From: an uncultured Eubacteriales bacterium | GTDB lineage: Bacteria > Bacillota > Clostridia > Oscillospirales > Oscillospiraceae | Length of the DNA stretch: 64,000 nucleotides | Direction of reading: 5' to 3' | Assembly (NCBI GenBank): GCA_902475435.1 | Contig: CABRZL010000001.1 | Location: forward strand, 62,001 to 126,000 | Shown here: one piece after another, positions 28,299 to 36,494 of the stretch | Position numbering within the stretch: position 1 is the first letter of the stretch | How the letters are laid out: every line of letters begins with the position of its first letter | Translations under genes and position numbers: made by a program | The notes under the pieces: generated by a model | Database searches by the model: none | Told to the model about the DNA's origin: nothing | What the model saw: only the letters and a program-made list of their open reading frames with translations

Positions 28299-29381
28299 GT
28301 GGCTGAAAACAACGTATCCGTAAAAAAGAAGAACTCCCTACATGCTAAATGGGAGCATTTCAAATCTTTATCTAAACAGGATAAACGGCGAACCATTGTG
28401 GATATTTTATTCAACAATGCAATGTATATTGTCATTGTCCTGGCGGTCATCTTCATCGCCATCCGTGTTCCTCAGTTTATCTCCCCATCCTCCATCATTA
28501 ACATTATATCGCTGACTGCAGCAAAATTGCCCATCGCACTTGGCATTGCAGGATGTATCGTTCTCACTGGCACCGACATTTCCGCCGGCCGTGCAGTTGG
28601 TCTTTCCGCCTGTATCTCTGCATCGCTGTTGACTACGACAAATAAAATTTTCCCTGGCATGGATGTTATGCCACTTCCACTGGTCATTCTGATTGTTATC
28701 GCTGTCGGTGCGCTTATCGGTTTTGTAAACGGTTTCTCCGTTGCAAAATTCAAACTGCACCCCTTTATCGTTACACTTTCTACCCAACTCATTATTTACG
28801 GCACAATTTTGCTGTATCTTAAAATGGGTGAAAACAACGGACAGACACTTTCCGGTCTTTCGGAAGGTTACCGAAATCTAGTGGCCGGCGCCTTATTCAC
28901 CATAGACGGCGTAGCCATTCCCCGTTACGTACTCTACGCCATTATTTTGACTGCCATTATGTGGATTATCTGGAACAAAACCACCTTTGGCAAGAATATG
29001 TTTGCTGTCGGTTCCAATGAAGAGGCCGCCAACGTTTCCGGCGTCAATGTCACTGCTACAATCATTCTGGTTTTCGTTTTGGCCGGAATCATGTATAGTA
29101 TCACTGGATTTTTTGACGGCGCTCGTATCGCCTCGGTCAACGCCAACACTGGATTTAACTACGAATGCGACGCTATTGCTGCGTGTGTTATCGGCGGCGT
29201 ATCCTTTGTCGGTGGTATCGGTAAAATCAGCGGCATTGTAGTAGGTGTTCTGTTGCTCCAGATTATCTTTACCGGCCTAAACTTCCTGTCCGTGGATCAG
29301 AATGCTCTGTATATTATCAAGGGCCTGGTCATCCTGGTAGCATGTGCTATTGACATGCGGAAATACCTGGTCCGCAAATAA
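28299..29381 (+). CDS. mglC: Galactose/sugar ABC transporter permease MglC
   Basis: CUT2/BPD_transp_2 family permease, 360 aa, with an approximately 45-residue cytoplasmic N-terminus and 8-10 membrane helices. The conserved GTDISAGRAVGLSA segment in the second helix region and GKNMFAVGSNEEAANVSGVNV, the cytoplasmic loop that contacts the ATPase (given here only in outline), identify it. GTG at 28299 is preceded by AGGAGGAG, 16 bp after mglA. Confidence 0.94.
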   Translation: MAENNVSVKKKNSLHAKWEHFKSLSKQDKRRTIVDILFNNAMYIVIVLAVIFIAIRVPQFISPSSIINIISLTAAKLPIALGIAGCIVLTGTDISAGRAVGLSACISASLLTTTNKIFPGMDVMPLPLVILIVIAVGALIGFVNGFSVAKFKLHPFIVTLSTQLIIYGTILLYLKMGENNGQTLSGLSEGYRNLVAGALFTIDGVAIPRYVLYAIILTAIMWIIWNKTTFGKNMFAVGSNEEAANVSGVNVTATIILVFVLAGIMYSITGFFDGARIASVNANTGFNYECDAIAACVIGGVSFVGGIGKISGIVVGVLLLQIIFTGLNFLSVDQNALYIIKGLVILVACAIDMRKYLVRK

Positions 29382-29383
29382 TT

Positions 29384-29749
29384 ATGGATCCACAGCACCC
29401 ACAGGAACATCCACGGCAGCTTCGGGGCCTATATCGCCATGTAAAAATTTCAGTGCATACTTTGAATATTGTGATTGTAGTGGGTATCCTGGCCCTGGTC
29501 ATTGCAGTAATTTGGGCACTGATAACCGGTGGCTATCATGTTACTTTCGATTCCCAAGGCGGTACCGATGTGGTATATCAGGAACTCCGCTACGGTGATC
29601 TCATTGACGAACCGGAGGCTCCAACCCGTGAAGGATATACATTCGATGGCTGGTATCAGGATGAAAACTACAGTCTCCCTTGGAACTTTGATACTGATCT
29701 AGTTAATGGAGATTTAACCCTTTATGCCAAATGGGTTTCTGATTCCTAG
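29384..29749 (+). CDS. Membrane-anchored InlB B-repeat (Listeria-Bacteroides repeat) protein, fourth gene of the mgl operon
   Basis: Small 121-aa protein starting 2 bp after the mglC stop, with no SD of its own, hence likely translated by coupling. The cytoplasmic N-terminus (about 25 residues, His/Pro/Arg-rich) is followed by a single TM helix (about 27-49). One extracellular InlB B-repeat covers about 52-119: YHVTFDSQGG, then GYTFDGWYQDEN, then LTLYAKW, the hallmark ends of PF09479-type repeats. Such repeats normally occur in large surface adhesins; a single copy on a short anchor joined to a sugar importer is unusual. Function unknown. Confidence 0.8.
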   Translation: MDPQHPQEHPRQLRGLYRHVKISVHTLNIVIVVGILALVIAVIWALITGGYHVTFDSQGGTDVVYQELRYGDLIDEPEAPTREGYTFDGWYQDENYSLPWNFDTDLVNGDLTLYAKWVSDS

Positions 29750-29755
29750 CGCGTT

Positions 29756-29790
29756 TCCGGGCTCCTGCATAAGCGGGAGTCCGGATTTTT
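29756..29790 (+). terminator. mgl operon terminator
   Basis: Two-part stem (TCCGG/CCGGA enclosing CTCCTGC/GCGGGAG) with T5 at 29786-29790, directly after the fourth gene, so that gene is inside the operon. Confidence 0.88.
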
Positions 29791-29806
29791 GACAAGGAGT
29801 GTATTT

Positions 29807-30244
29807 ATGAAAACATTGTTAGTAAGCGCCTGTCTATTGGGTTGCCAATGCAAATACAACGGTAACTCCAACATTTGCCCGGAAGTACTGAACCTCCGAG
29901 ACAAGTTTCACTTAATTCCCGTCTGTCCGGAACAACTCGGAGGACTTCCTACTCCCCGTCCCCCGGCAGAACGGCAAGATGATCGAGTCAGGAATCGGGA
30001 CGGCGTCGATGTAACGAAACAATTTGAGGCCGGCGCGCATGAAGCACTTCGCATAGCAAACCTGTGCTCCTGTTCAGGAGCGATACTAAAATCCCGCAGC
30101 CCCTCCTGCGGTTACGGTGAAATCTACGACGGTAGTTTCAGCGGAACGCGCATTCCCGGAAACGGCGTTACCGCTCAATTGCTGTTGGTTCATGGTATCC
30201 CCATCTGTTCTGAAGAAAATTTGGACAAAATTCTGAACCTGTGA
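29807..30244 (+). CDS. DUF523 family protein (YbbK-like)
   Basis: Conserved protein of unknown function, 145 aa. The N-terminus VSACLLGCQCKYNG and the Cys-rich SPSCGYGEIYDG and VCPEQLGGLPTPR segments are the family signature and suggest metal or Fe-S binding. ATG at 29807 follows AAGGAG; it starts 16 bp after the mgl terminator and probably uses read-through or a promoter inside the upstream gene. Confidence 0.88.
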   Translation: MKTLLVSACLLGCQCKYNGNSNICPEVLNLRDKFHLIPVCPEQLGGLPTPRPPAERQDDRVRNRDGVDVTKQFEAGAHEALRIANLCSCSGAILKSRSPSCGYGEIYDGSFSGTRIPGNGVTAQLLLVHGIPICSEENLDKILNL

Positions 30245-30262
30245 AAATCTGTGTTTTCTCCC

Positions 30263-30291
30263 TTGACGCAGAAGGAAAATCATGTTATATT
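30263..30291 (+). promoter_or_regulatory. Promoter of the manganese-riboswitch transcript
   Basis: TTGACG (30263-30268), a 17-bp spacer and TATATT (30286-30291), with an extended -10 TG. It places the transcript start at about 30298, right at the 5' edge of the aptamer. Confidence 0.8.
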
Positions 30292-30297
30292 GAAAGC

Positions 30298-30433
30298 CAT
30301 TAAGGGAGTAGTCAGCGTCGTTCTCGACGTGATGAAGCCAACAACCTCGGCGCAATTTTGTGTCCTGGCTTCGTATGAAATGACGAGACTTATCTGTATG
30401 AGACAGGTAGGTCTCGCTTTTTCTGTCTCATAC
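30298..30433 (+). promoter_or_regulatory. Manganese riboswitch (yybP-ykoY class) with terminator and antiterminator
   Basis: The leader starts with AAGGGAGTAGTC and ends its aptamer with ATGAAATGACGAGACTT, the conserved 5' and 3' elements of the yybP-ykoY class; P1 pairs TAAG (30301-30304) with CTTA (30389-30392). A terminator uses CGAGAC (30384-30389) and GTCTCG (30411-30416) plus T5 (30418-30422). An alternative perfect 11-bp stem, GTATGAGACAG (30396-30406) with CTGTCTCATAC (30423-30433), traps the terminator's 3' arm and would act as antiterminator. Mn-bound aptamer should sequester CGAGACTT and switch mntP on. Class assignment is by recall of the consensus. Confidence 0.88.
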
Positions 30434-30447
30434 ATGGGGGAACTGTA

Positions 30448-31011
30448 ATGAGCACGATCGAACTTTTTATTATCGCAATTGGTCTGAGCATGGACGCCTT
30501 TGCCGTATCTATCTGTAAGGGACTGTCAGTCGGAAAGCTTCAATTAAAGCACGCTCTGATCTGCGGACTCTACTTTGGCGGTTTTCAGGCATTGATGCCA
30601 CTCCTTGGATGGCTGTTGGGCAGTCAGTTTCAGTCTCTTATCACCAGTGTAGATCACTGGATCGCCTTTGTCCTCCTGGGTATTATCGGCTTTAACATGA
30701 TAAAAGAATCCCGCTCTCAGGAGGAGGAATGTCCCAGTGCATCCTTTGGCGTCAAAGCCATGCTTCCAATGGCGCTGGCCACCAGTATCGATGCATTGGC
30801 AATCGGCGTGACATTTGCTTTCCTGGACGTCAGTATTGTCCCGGCTGTCAGTTTCATTGGCGTAATCACTTTTATATGCTCAGCCATTGGTGTGAAAATC
30901 GGCAATGTTTTTGGACTGCGGTTTAAGTCCAAAGCAGAACTGTTCGGCGGACTTGTACTGATTGCCATGGGATTCAAAATCCTAATTGAACATCTGTTTT
31001 TTGCCGGTTAA
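30448..31011 (+). CDS. mntP: Manganese efflux pump MntP
   Basis: Six-helix membrane exporter that removes excess Mn(II), 187 aa. The two inverted halves carry the conserved acidic helices [14 protein letters not shown] (first) and [15 protein letters not shown] (second), with Asp residues needed for transport in the family. The ATG at 30448 is behind GGGGGAA, 15 nt after the riboswitch antiterminator, matching the well-known yybP-ykoY/mntP pairing. Confidence 0.95.
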   Translation: MSTIELFIIAIGLSMDAFAVSICKGLSVGKLQLKHALICGLYFGGFQALMPLLGWLLGSQFQSLITSVDHWIAFVLLGIIGFNMIKESRSQEEECPSASFGVKAMLPMALATSIDALAIGVTFAFLDVSIVPAVSFIGVITFICSAIGVKIGNVFGLRFKSKAELFGGLVLIAMGFKILIEHLFFAG

Positions 31012-31077
31012 CTCATAAAAATCCCCCATAAGGGAATGTATAACAAGAGACCACTCATTTCAGGCAGGAGGTTTAGT

Positions 31078-33723
31078 ATGAAAGAGTATCTATCAGAATC
31101 AGCAGAAGTCCTGTCTCAACAACAAACTTCTGCGCAGGGCCTTTCCGCTCAAGAAGCCGCTGCCCGGTTGGCCAAAGTGGGTCCCAACAAATTGGCCGAG
31201 GGTAAGAAGGTAACTTTACTTCAGCGCTTTTTGAAAGAACTGGCAGACCCCATGATTATCATCCTAATTGTGGCTGCCGTGATTTCCGGCATCACCGCTA
31301 TATATTCCGGTGAGTCCTTTGCAGACGTCATTATTATTATGATCGTGGTAGTTATCAACGCAGTTCTTGGTGTGGTTCAGGAAAGCAAGGCAGAAAAGGC
31401 CATTGCCGCACTTCAGGAAATTGCCGCCGCCACTTCTAAAGTTCTGCGGGATGGCCGTCAAAGTACCATCCGCAGCGAAGAGTTGGTTCCCGGCGACATT
31501 ATCGTCTTAGAAGCCGGCGACGCCGTTCCTGCTGATGCCCGTATCATCGAGTCCGCCAGCATGAAAATCGAGGAGGCCGCCCTAACCGGAGAATCCGTCC
31601 CTGTCAGCAAACTAGTCGACGCACTCCAGTTAAACGGCGAAAAAGATATTCCTCTCGGCGATCGGAAAAACATGGTCTATATGGGCTCTACCGTGGTATA
31701 CGGTCGCGGCAAAGCGGTTGTCACTGGTACCGGCATGAACACAGAAATGGGCAAGATTGCCGGCGCTCTTACTGCTGCCAAGGAAGATCAAACTCCTCTC
31801 CAGCGGAAACTGAGCCAGCTTAGTAAGATTCTCAGCGCCCTAGTTCTTGGAATTTGTGTAATTATTTTTGCCATTGATTTGATTCGCGCTTATCCCAACA
31901 TCACCGGCACCAGCATTCTCGACACCTTTATGGTGGCCGTGAGCCTTGCTGTCGCAGCCATCCCTGAGGGTCTGGCCGCTGTTGTGACAATCGTCCTATC
32001 CATCGGCGTTACCAAGATGTCCGCCAACAACGCCATCATCCGTAAGCTTACTGCCGTAGAAACCCTCGGTTGTACACAAATCATCTGCTCTGATAAAACT
32101 GGTACCCTGACGCAAAACAAAATGACCGTGGTGGAACATTCTGGCGAAGATATCAATCGTCTGGCTCTTGCAATGGAACTATGTTCCGATGCGGAACTGG
32201 ATGAAGACGGAGAAGCCATCGGCGAGCCTACGGAATGCGCATTGGTAAACGACGGCGCGAAATTGGGATTGCCCAAAAGCGAGTATAAGAAAACATATCC
32301 CCGTATCGGAGAGGCTCCGTTTGATTCTGGTCGTAAGATGATGTCCACGGTTCACCGCACCCCCGAAGGCAGCATTCTGCAATTTACCAAGGGCGCTCCT
32401 GACGAGGTATTAAAACGATGTTCTCATTTCTGGAACGGAAGCGAATCCATTCCTATGACCGAGCAGCTTCGTCAAAATATATTGTCTTCCAATAAGGCTA
32501 TGGCCGATCAGGCCCTTCGTGTATTATGCGGCGCACAGAGGACATGGGATTCTGTCCCGCCCGACTATGAAGCTGCAACACTGGAGCAGGATCTTTGCTA
32601 TCTGGGTCTGTCCGGAATGATAGACCCAATCCGTCCCGAGGTTAAGGCCGCAATCGCCGAGTGCCGGCAAGCGGGCATTCGTCCCATTATGATTACCGGA
32701 GATCACAAGGACACCGCCGTTGCCATCGCCAAACAGCTTGGAATTTTGGAGGACGGTCAAACAGCCATCACCGGTTCTCAGCTGAACGACCTCTCCGACG
32801 ATGAATTGGCCCAGCATATTGAAGAATTTTCCGTTTACGCCCGTGTACAGCCAGAACATAAAGTTCGGATCGTCAACGCTTGGAAGAAAAAAGGCTGTAT
32901 CACCGCCATGACCGGCGACGGTGTTAATGATGCTCCTTCCATTAAATCTGCGGACATTGGCGTGGGCATGGGAATCACAGGCACCGATGTAACCAAGAAT
33001 GTAGCAGACATGGTATTGGCGGATGATAACTTTGCTACCATTGTATCCGCTGTAGAAGAAGGCCGGCGAATCTATGACAACATTCGAAAGGCAATTCAGT
33101 TCTTGCTGGCTTCCAATTTGGCAGAAGTTCTGTCTATTTTTGCCGCCACTCTCATGAGCTTTACCATTCTCCAACCGGTGCATCTTCTTTGGATCAACCT
33201 GATTACGGACTGCTTCCCCGCTCTGGCTCTGGGCATGGAGGAAAGCGAACCCGATATTATGCAGCGTAAACCCAGAAATGCAAAAGAGGGCATTTTTGCT
33301 GGCGGTCTGGGCGTAGATGTGTTCCTTCAGGGCTTTATCGTCACATGTTTAACCCTTGCCGCGTACTTTGTCGGCCACTTTATGGAGGCCGGCATCTGGG
33401 AAATTACCGATAGCGCTGACGGTATGACGATGGCATTTTTGACGTTGTCTATGGTGGAAATCTGCCACTCCTTCAATATGCGCTCCCGCAGAAAATCTGT
33501 ATTTTCTCTAAAACATCACAACAAGTGGCTCTGGGGCGCCATGCTTCTTTCTCTGGTGCTGACTACCGCAGTAATCTATGTTCCGTTCCTGTCCGATGCT
33601 TTCGGCTTTGAACACATTAGCTTGGCCGAATATGCCGTTGCACTTGCCCTGGCCATCTGCATCATCCCGATTATGGAACTCGTCAAATTGATTCAGCGGA
33701 CTTACGCACGGCGTCATTCTTAA
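31078..33723 (+). CDS. P-type cation-translocating ATPase (Ca2+/Mn2+ type, P2A-like)
   Basis: ATP-driven divalent cation exporter, about 881 aa, ten membrane helices. N-terminal cation-ATPase domain (about 1-70), actuator TGES (near 175), phosphorylation site CSDKTGTLT (near 340), nucleotide domain with KGAPDE, hinge MTGDGVNDAPSIKSADIG, and M4 PEGL plus M6 NLITD acidic/amide ligands typical of SERCA/PMCA-like pumps. ATG at 31078 follows AGGAGG; the frame extends upstream to 31036 without a ribosome site. It lies 66 bp after mntP with no terminator between, so it is probably in the same Mn-responsive transcript, and manganese is a plausible substrate besides calcium. Confidence 0.93.
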   Translation: MKEYLSESAEVLSQQQTSAQGLSAQEAAARLAKVGPNKLAEGKKVTLLQRFLKELADPMIIILIVAAVISGITAIYSGESFADVIIIMIVVVINAVLGVVQESKAEKAIAALQEIAAATSKVLRDGRQSTIRSEELVPGDIIVLEAGDAVPADARIIESASMKIEEAALTGESVPVSKLVDALQLNGEKDIPLGDRKNMVYMGSTVVYGRGKAVVTGTGMNTEMGKIAGALTAAKEDQTPLQRKLSQLSKILSALVLGICVIIFAIDLIRAYPNITGTSILDTFMVAVSLAVAAIPEGLAAVVTIVLSIGVTKMSANNAIIRKLTAVETLGCTQIICSDKTGTLTQNKMTVVEHSGEDINRLALAMELCSDAELDEDGEAIGEPTECALVNDGAKLGLPKSEYKKTYPRIGEAPFDSGRKMMSTVHRTPEGSILQFTKGAPDEVLKRCSHFWNGSESIPMTEQLRQNILSSNKAMADQALRVLCGAQRTWDSVPPDYEAATLEQDLCYLGLSGMIDPIRPEVKAAIAECRQAGIRPIMITGDHKDTAVAIAKQLGILEDGQTAITGSQLNDLSDDELAQHIEEFSVYARVQPEHKVRIVNAWKKKGCITAMTGDGVNDAPSIKSADIGVGMGITGTDVTKNVADMVLADDNFATIVSAVEEGRRIYDNIRKAIQFLLASNLAEVLSIFAATLMSFTILQPVHLLWINLITDCFPALALGMEESEPDIMQRKPRNAKEGIFAGGLGVDVFLQGFIVTCLTLAAYFVGHFMEAGIWEITDSADGMTMAFLTLSMVEICHSFNMRSRRKSVFSLKHHNKWLWGAMLLSLVLTTAVIYVPFLSDAFGFEHISLAEYAVALALAICIIPIMELVKLIQRTYARRHS

Positions 33724-33778
33724 CGAAACAAACGGCCATAGCTTTTCATGCTAAGACGTCCGTTTAATTCGCAAGCAT

Positions 33779-33817
33779 AAAAATGTCCGGTGCATGCAGT
33801 ATGCACCGGACATTTTT
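33779..33817. terminator. Bidirectional terminator
   Basis: Perfect 17-bp stem (33779-33795/33801-33817) flanked by A5 and T5, separating the P-type ATPase gene from convergent mnmA. Confidence 0.93.
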
Positions 33818-34861
33818 CTATTCAATCGTCCCGCCGCCAAATACGGTATCTCCATCATAGAGCACTACTGCCTGTCCAGACGTTACCGCTCGTTGCGGTG
33901 CATCAAATTTTACGCAAAGCCGATTCCCCGTCAAAAACGCTCGGCATGGCTGTTCTGTCTGTCGATAGCGAATCTTTGCTTTCAATGCTCTTCCTTCTGG
34001 TGGGATCGACTCTGCCAGATTCACATTTAGGGCCGTAAGCTCTCTTGTAAACAGGGCGTCATTGGAACCCAACGTCACTGTATTGTTTGCCATGTCTTTT
34101 CCAAGCACGTAGAGCCGTGACTCTGCTGAAACACCAAGCCCTTTTCTCTGCCCAAGTGTATATCGAACCGCTCCTTTGTGCTGCCCCAGGACATGTCCAT
34201 TTGGGTCAATAAAGTCTCCCGGATCATATTTTTTCCCAGTGTATTGCTCTAGAAACGTTCCATAATCCCCATCTGGGATAAAACATATATCTTGACTTTC
34301 CTGTTTTTTTGCATTGATAAATCCATGCTTCTCTGCGATTTGCCGTACTTGTGCTTTTGTAAGCTCCCCCAGAGGAAATAATGTATGGGATAGCTGTTCT
34401 TGAGATAAAAAGTATAGCACATATGATTGATCTTTCTCCAGATCTGCCGCCTTTCTCAGGCGAAGCGCCCCCGCTGAATCTGATACAATCCTGGCATAGT
34501 GTCCCGTTGCAATGTAGTCGCAACCCAATTCCTGCGCCTTCTGCCACAGGGCGCCAAATTTTAAATGCCGGTTGCAGGCAATACACGGATTGGGTGTTCT
34601 TCCGTTTTCATATTCCATCGCAAAGGGCACAACCACATTTCGATCAAATTCAGAGGTAAAATCAAAAATATAATGTGGAATTCCCAACCGAAGGCATACG
34701 TTTTTTGCATCATCTGCATCATTCAGAGCTCCACACACTCCATCTGCTCCAGTATGAAGCTTCATTGTCACGCCAATGCAGTCATATCCCTGTTCTTTCA
34801 GCAGACATGCTGCGACGGAGGAATCTACCCCGCCGCTCATACCAATCATACAGGTTGGCAT
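33818..34861 (-). CDS. mnmA: tRNA 2-thiouridylase MnmA
   Basis: Thiolates U34 of tRNA Lys/Glu/Gln using sulfur from a cysteine desulfurase. The 347-aa enzyme has the PP-loop SGGVDSS (residues 9-15), catalytic Cys in TPNPCIACNRHLKF and the second catalytic Cys in SQDICFIPDGDYG. The C-terminal beta-barrel follows. ATG at 34861 is 5 bp past nadA, with GGGAGG inside the nadA end. Pairing with nadA rather than with iscS is unusual. Confidence 0.96.
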   Translation of the reverse strand: MPTCMIGMSGGVDSSVAACLLKEQGYDCIGVTMKLHTGADGVCGALNDADDAKNVCLRLGIPHYIFDFTSEFDRNVVVPFAMEYENGRTPNPCIACNRHLKFGALWQKAQELGCDYIATGHYARIVSDSAGALRLRKAADLEKDQSYVLYFLSQEQLSHTLFPLGELTKAQVRQIAEKHGFINAKKQESQDICFIPDGDYGTFLEQYTGKKYDPGDFIDPNGHVLGQHKGAVRYTLGQRKGLGVSAESRLYVLGKDMANNTVTLGSNDALFTRELTALNVNLAESIPPEGRALKAKIRYRQTEQPCRAFLTGNRLCVKFDAPQRAVTSGQAVVLYDGDTVFGGGTIE

Positions 34862-34866
34862 ATTCT

Positions 34867-35784
34867 CTAGCCTCCCAGCCGGATCATTTCATTGATACAA
34901 CGCTGTGCCCCAGAGATAACCTCCGGCTCCAGCTCGATCACTTCGCCGCCCTGTCCCTTGACACATAAAAGCACATCTGCCAAGGTGGTCATTTTCATAT
35001 CGGGGCAAACAAGCGATTTGGACAAATAGTGGAACCGCTTATCCGGACACTCAAACTGAAGGTGCTCCAGGATACTGGTCTCAGTCCCAATGATGAACTC
35101 CTTCACATCAGATTCTCTTGCAAATTGCATAATCCCTGTCGTAGACCCCACATAGTCTGCAGCTCTCACCACTTCCGGTTGACATTCGGGATGTACCAGC
35201 AGCAACGCACCAGGATGGTTTCTCCGCGCTGCCTCTACGTCCCGCTTTGTTACCAGCGCATGCCTGGGACAGCCGCCTTTCAAAAACCGAATATTTTTCT
35301 CCGGCACCTGTTCTGCCACATATTGCGCCAAATTTTGGTCCGGAACAAACAAAATATTCTCCTGCTTCATGGCCTTTATAATCTTTACAGCCGAGGAGGA
35401 GGTTACGCATACATCACAGATTGTCTTGAGCCGAGATGTTGTATTAATATAACATACGACCGCATAACCAGGATACTGCGGTAAAATCGCTTCAATATCT
35501 TCCCGGTCCATTTGATCGGCCATGGGACATCCAGCCTCAGGATGACTTAAAATCACTGTTTTTTCTGGCGCCAGCACCTTGCAGGTTTCCGCCATAAAAC
35601 GGACACCGCACATTAACACAGTCCGATGCTCGTCCTTTGCCGCTTGGACGCTCAGTCCATAGGAGTCCCCCACATAGTCTGCTACATCCAGGATCTCCTG
35701 CCCCTGATAAGCATGTGCCAAAATGCACACATCATTTTCTTTCTTGAATCGTAGAATCTCCTGCTGCATCTCACAAATTGTCAT
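34867..35784 (-). CDS. nadA: Quinolinate synthase NadA
   Basis: [4Fe-4S] enzyme condensing iminoaspartate with dihydroxyacetone phosphate to quinolinate in NAD synthesis. 305 aa. The three cluster cysteines are in MCGVRFMAETCK, CDVCVTSSSAVK and VHPECQPEV. Also visible are ILAHAYQGQEILDVADYVGDS-type and SHPEAGCPMADQ substrate segments. nadB and nadC, its usual partners, are not in the window. ATG at 35784 follows GAGGAGG. Confidence 0.97.
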   Translation of the reverse strand: MTICEMQQEILRFKKENDVCILAHAYQGQEILDVADYVGDSYGLSVQAAKDEHRTVLMCGVRFMAETCKVLAPEKTVILSHPEAGCPMADQMDREDIEAILPQYPGYAVVCYINTTSRLKTICDVCVTSSSAVKIIKAMKQENILFVPDQNLAQYVAEQVPEKNIRFLKGGCPRHALVTKRDVEAARRNHPGALLLVHPECQPEVVRAADYVGSTTGIMQFARESDVKEFIIGTETSILEHLQFECPDKRFHYLSKSLVCPDMKMTTLADVLLCVKGQGGEVIELEPEVISGAQRCINEMIRLGG

Positions 35785-35852
35785 TGTATATCCTCCTCAC
35801 AGGTAGATGCCGGCGCCTCCTTAATCCTGTCCGGCTTTTGACACTTAGCGTT

Positions 35853-35882
35853 ATTATACGCAGAAAAACCACCCTTTGTCAA
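35853..35882 (-). promoter_or_regulatory. Promoter of nadA-mnmA with perfect hexamers
   Basis: Minus strand: TTGACA (35882-35877), an 18-bp spacer and TATAAT (35858-35853). It gives a leader of about 60 nt that includes two SD-like AAGGAGG/GAGGAGG stretches. Confidence 0.85.
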
Positions 35883-35928
35883 CACGAATCCCCACTTTTA
35901 TACTATGATTTATGCAAAAAATAGCACT

Positions 35929-35966
35929 TGATTTCCTATCATTCCTATCGTATATTAGGATATAAT
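35929..35966 (+). promoter_or_regulatory. Promoter and candidate Rrf2-type operator
   Basis: TTGATT (35929-35934), a 16-bp spacer and TATATT (35951-35956), with a perfect TATAAT (35961-35966) just downstream. TTCCTATC is repeated directly at 35933 and 35942, and TCCTA (35943-35947) faces TAGGA (35956-35960) as an inverted repeat. A repressor bound here would cover the promoter; binding by the adjacent regulator is inferred. Confidence 0.5.
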
Positions 35967-35988
35967 AACATTTTGGGAGGGAATTGCA

Positions 35989-36432
35989 GTGAAACTATCC
36001 ACTCGTGGCCGTTATGCCCTCAGAATGATGCTGGACATTGCTCTGCACCCTGGTGAAACCAGCGTATCTTTAAAATCTATTGCCCAACGCCAGAACATAT
36101 CCGTTAAATACTTAGAACAAATCGTCACTCCCCTTGTACGAGGAGGTTATCTGCGGGCCAGCCGAGGGGCCCAGGGAGGTTATCAGCTCAATCGTCCCCC
36201 AGAGGAATATACTGTTGGCACCATTCTCCGAGTCATTGAAGGTAGCTTGTCCCCGGTTGCCTGCCTGGATGCCGACGAGTGCATATGTGACCGCCAGAGT
36301 CAGTGTGTCACTGTCGAAGTCTACCGACAAATTGACGCGGCCATTGACTCGGTCGTAAACAATATCACGCTAAAGGATTTGGTGGACATGCAATATAAAA
36401 AATGGGGCAAAACTCCTCCGCCCAAAGAATGA
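35989..36432 (+). CDS. Rrf2 family transcriptional regulator (IscR-like)
   Basis: Winged-helix sensor, 147 aa. HTH region GRYALRMMLDIALHPGE...SVKYLEQIVTPLVRGG, wing ASRGAQGGYQLNRP. The cluster-binding loop ACLDADECICDRQSQC has four cysteines (spacing C-x5-C-x-C-x5-C), compatible with a [2Fe-2S] cluster as in IscR. The GTG at 35989 is behind GGGAGGG. It is divergent from nadA-mnmA, genes for one Fe-S enzyme and one sulfur-transfer enzyme, suggesting those as targets; no isc/suf genes are present here. Confidence 0.92.
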   Translation: MKLSTRGRYALRMMLDIALHPGETSVSLKSIAQRQNISVKYLEQIVTPLVRGGYLRASRGAQGGYQLNRPPEEYTVGTILRVIEGSLSPVACLDADECICDRQSQCVTVEVYRQIDAAIDSVVNNITLKDLVDMQYKKWGKTPPPKE

Positions 36433-36442
36433 CATATCAAAC

Positions 36443-36480
36443 AAACCGCTTGCTGTTTCAATTCTCACAGCAAGCGGTTT
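36443..36480. terminator. Bidirectional terminator
   Basis: 14-bp stem AAACCGCTTGCTGT with its complement (36443-36456/36467-36480) between convergent genes, with short A- and T-rich ends. Confidence 0.88.
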
Positions 36481-36494
36481 TCCTGACTTTGTCG

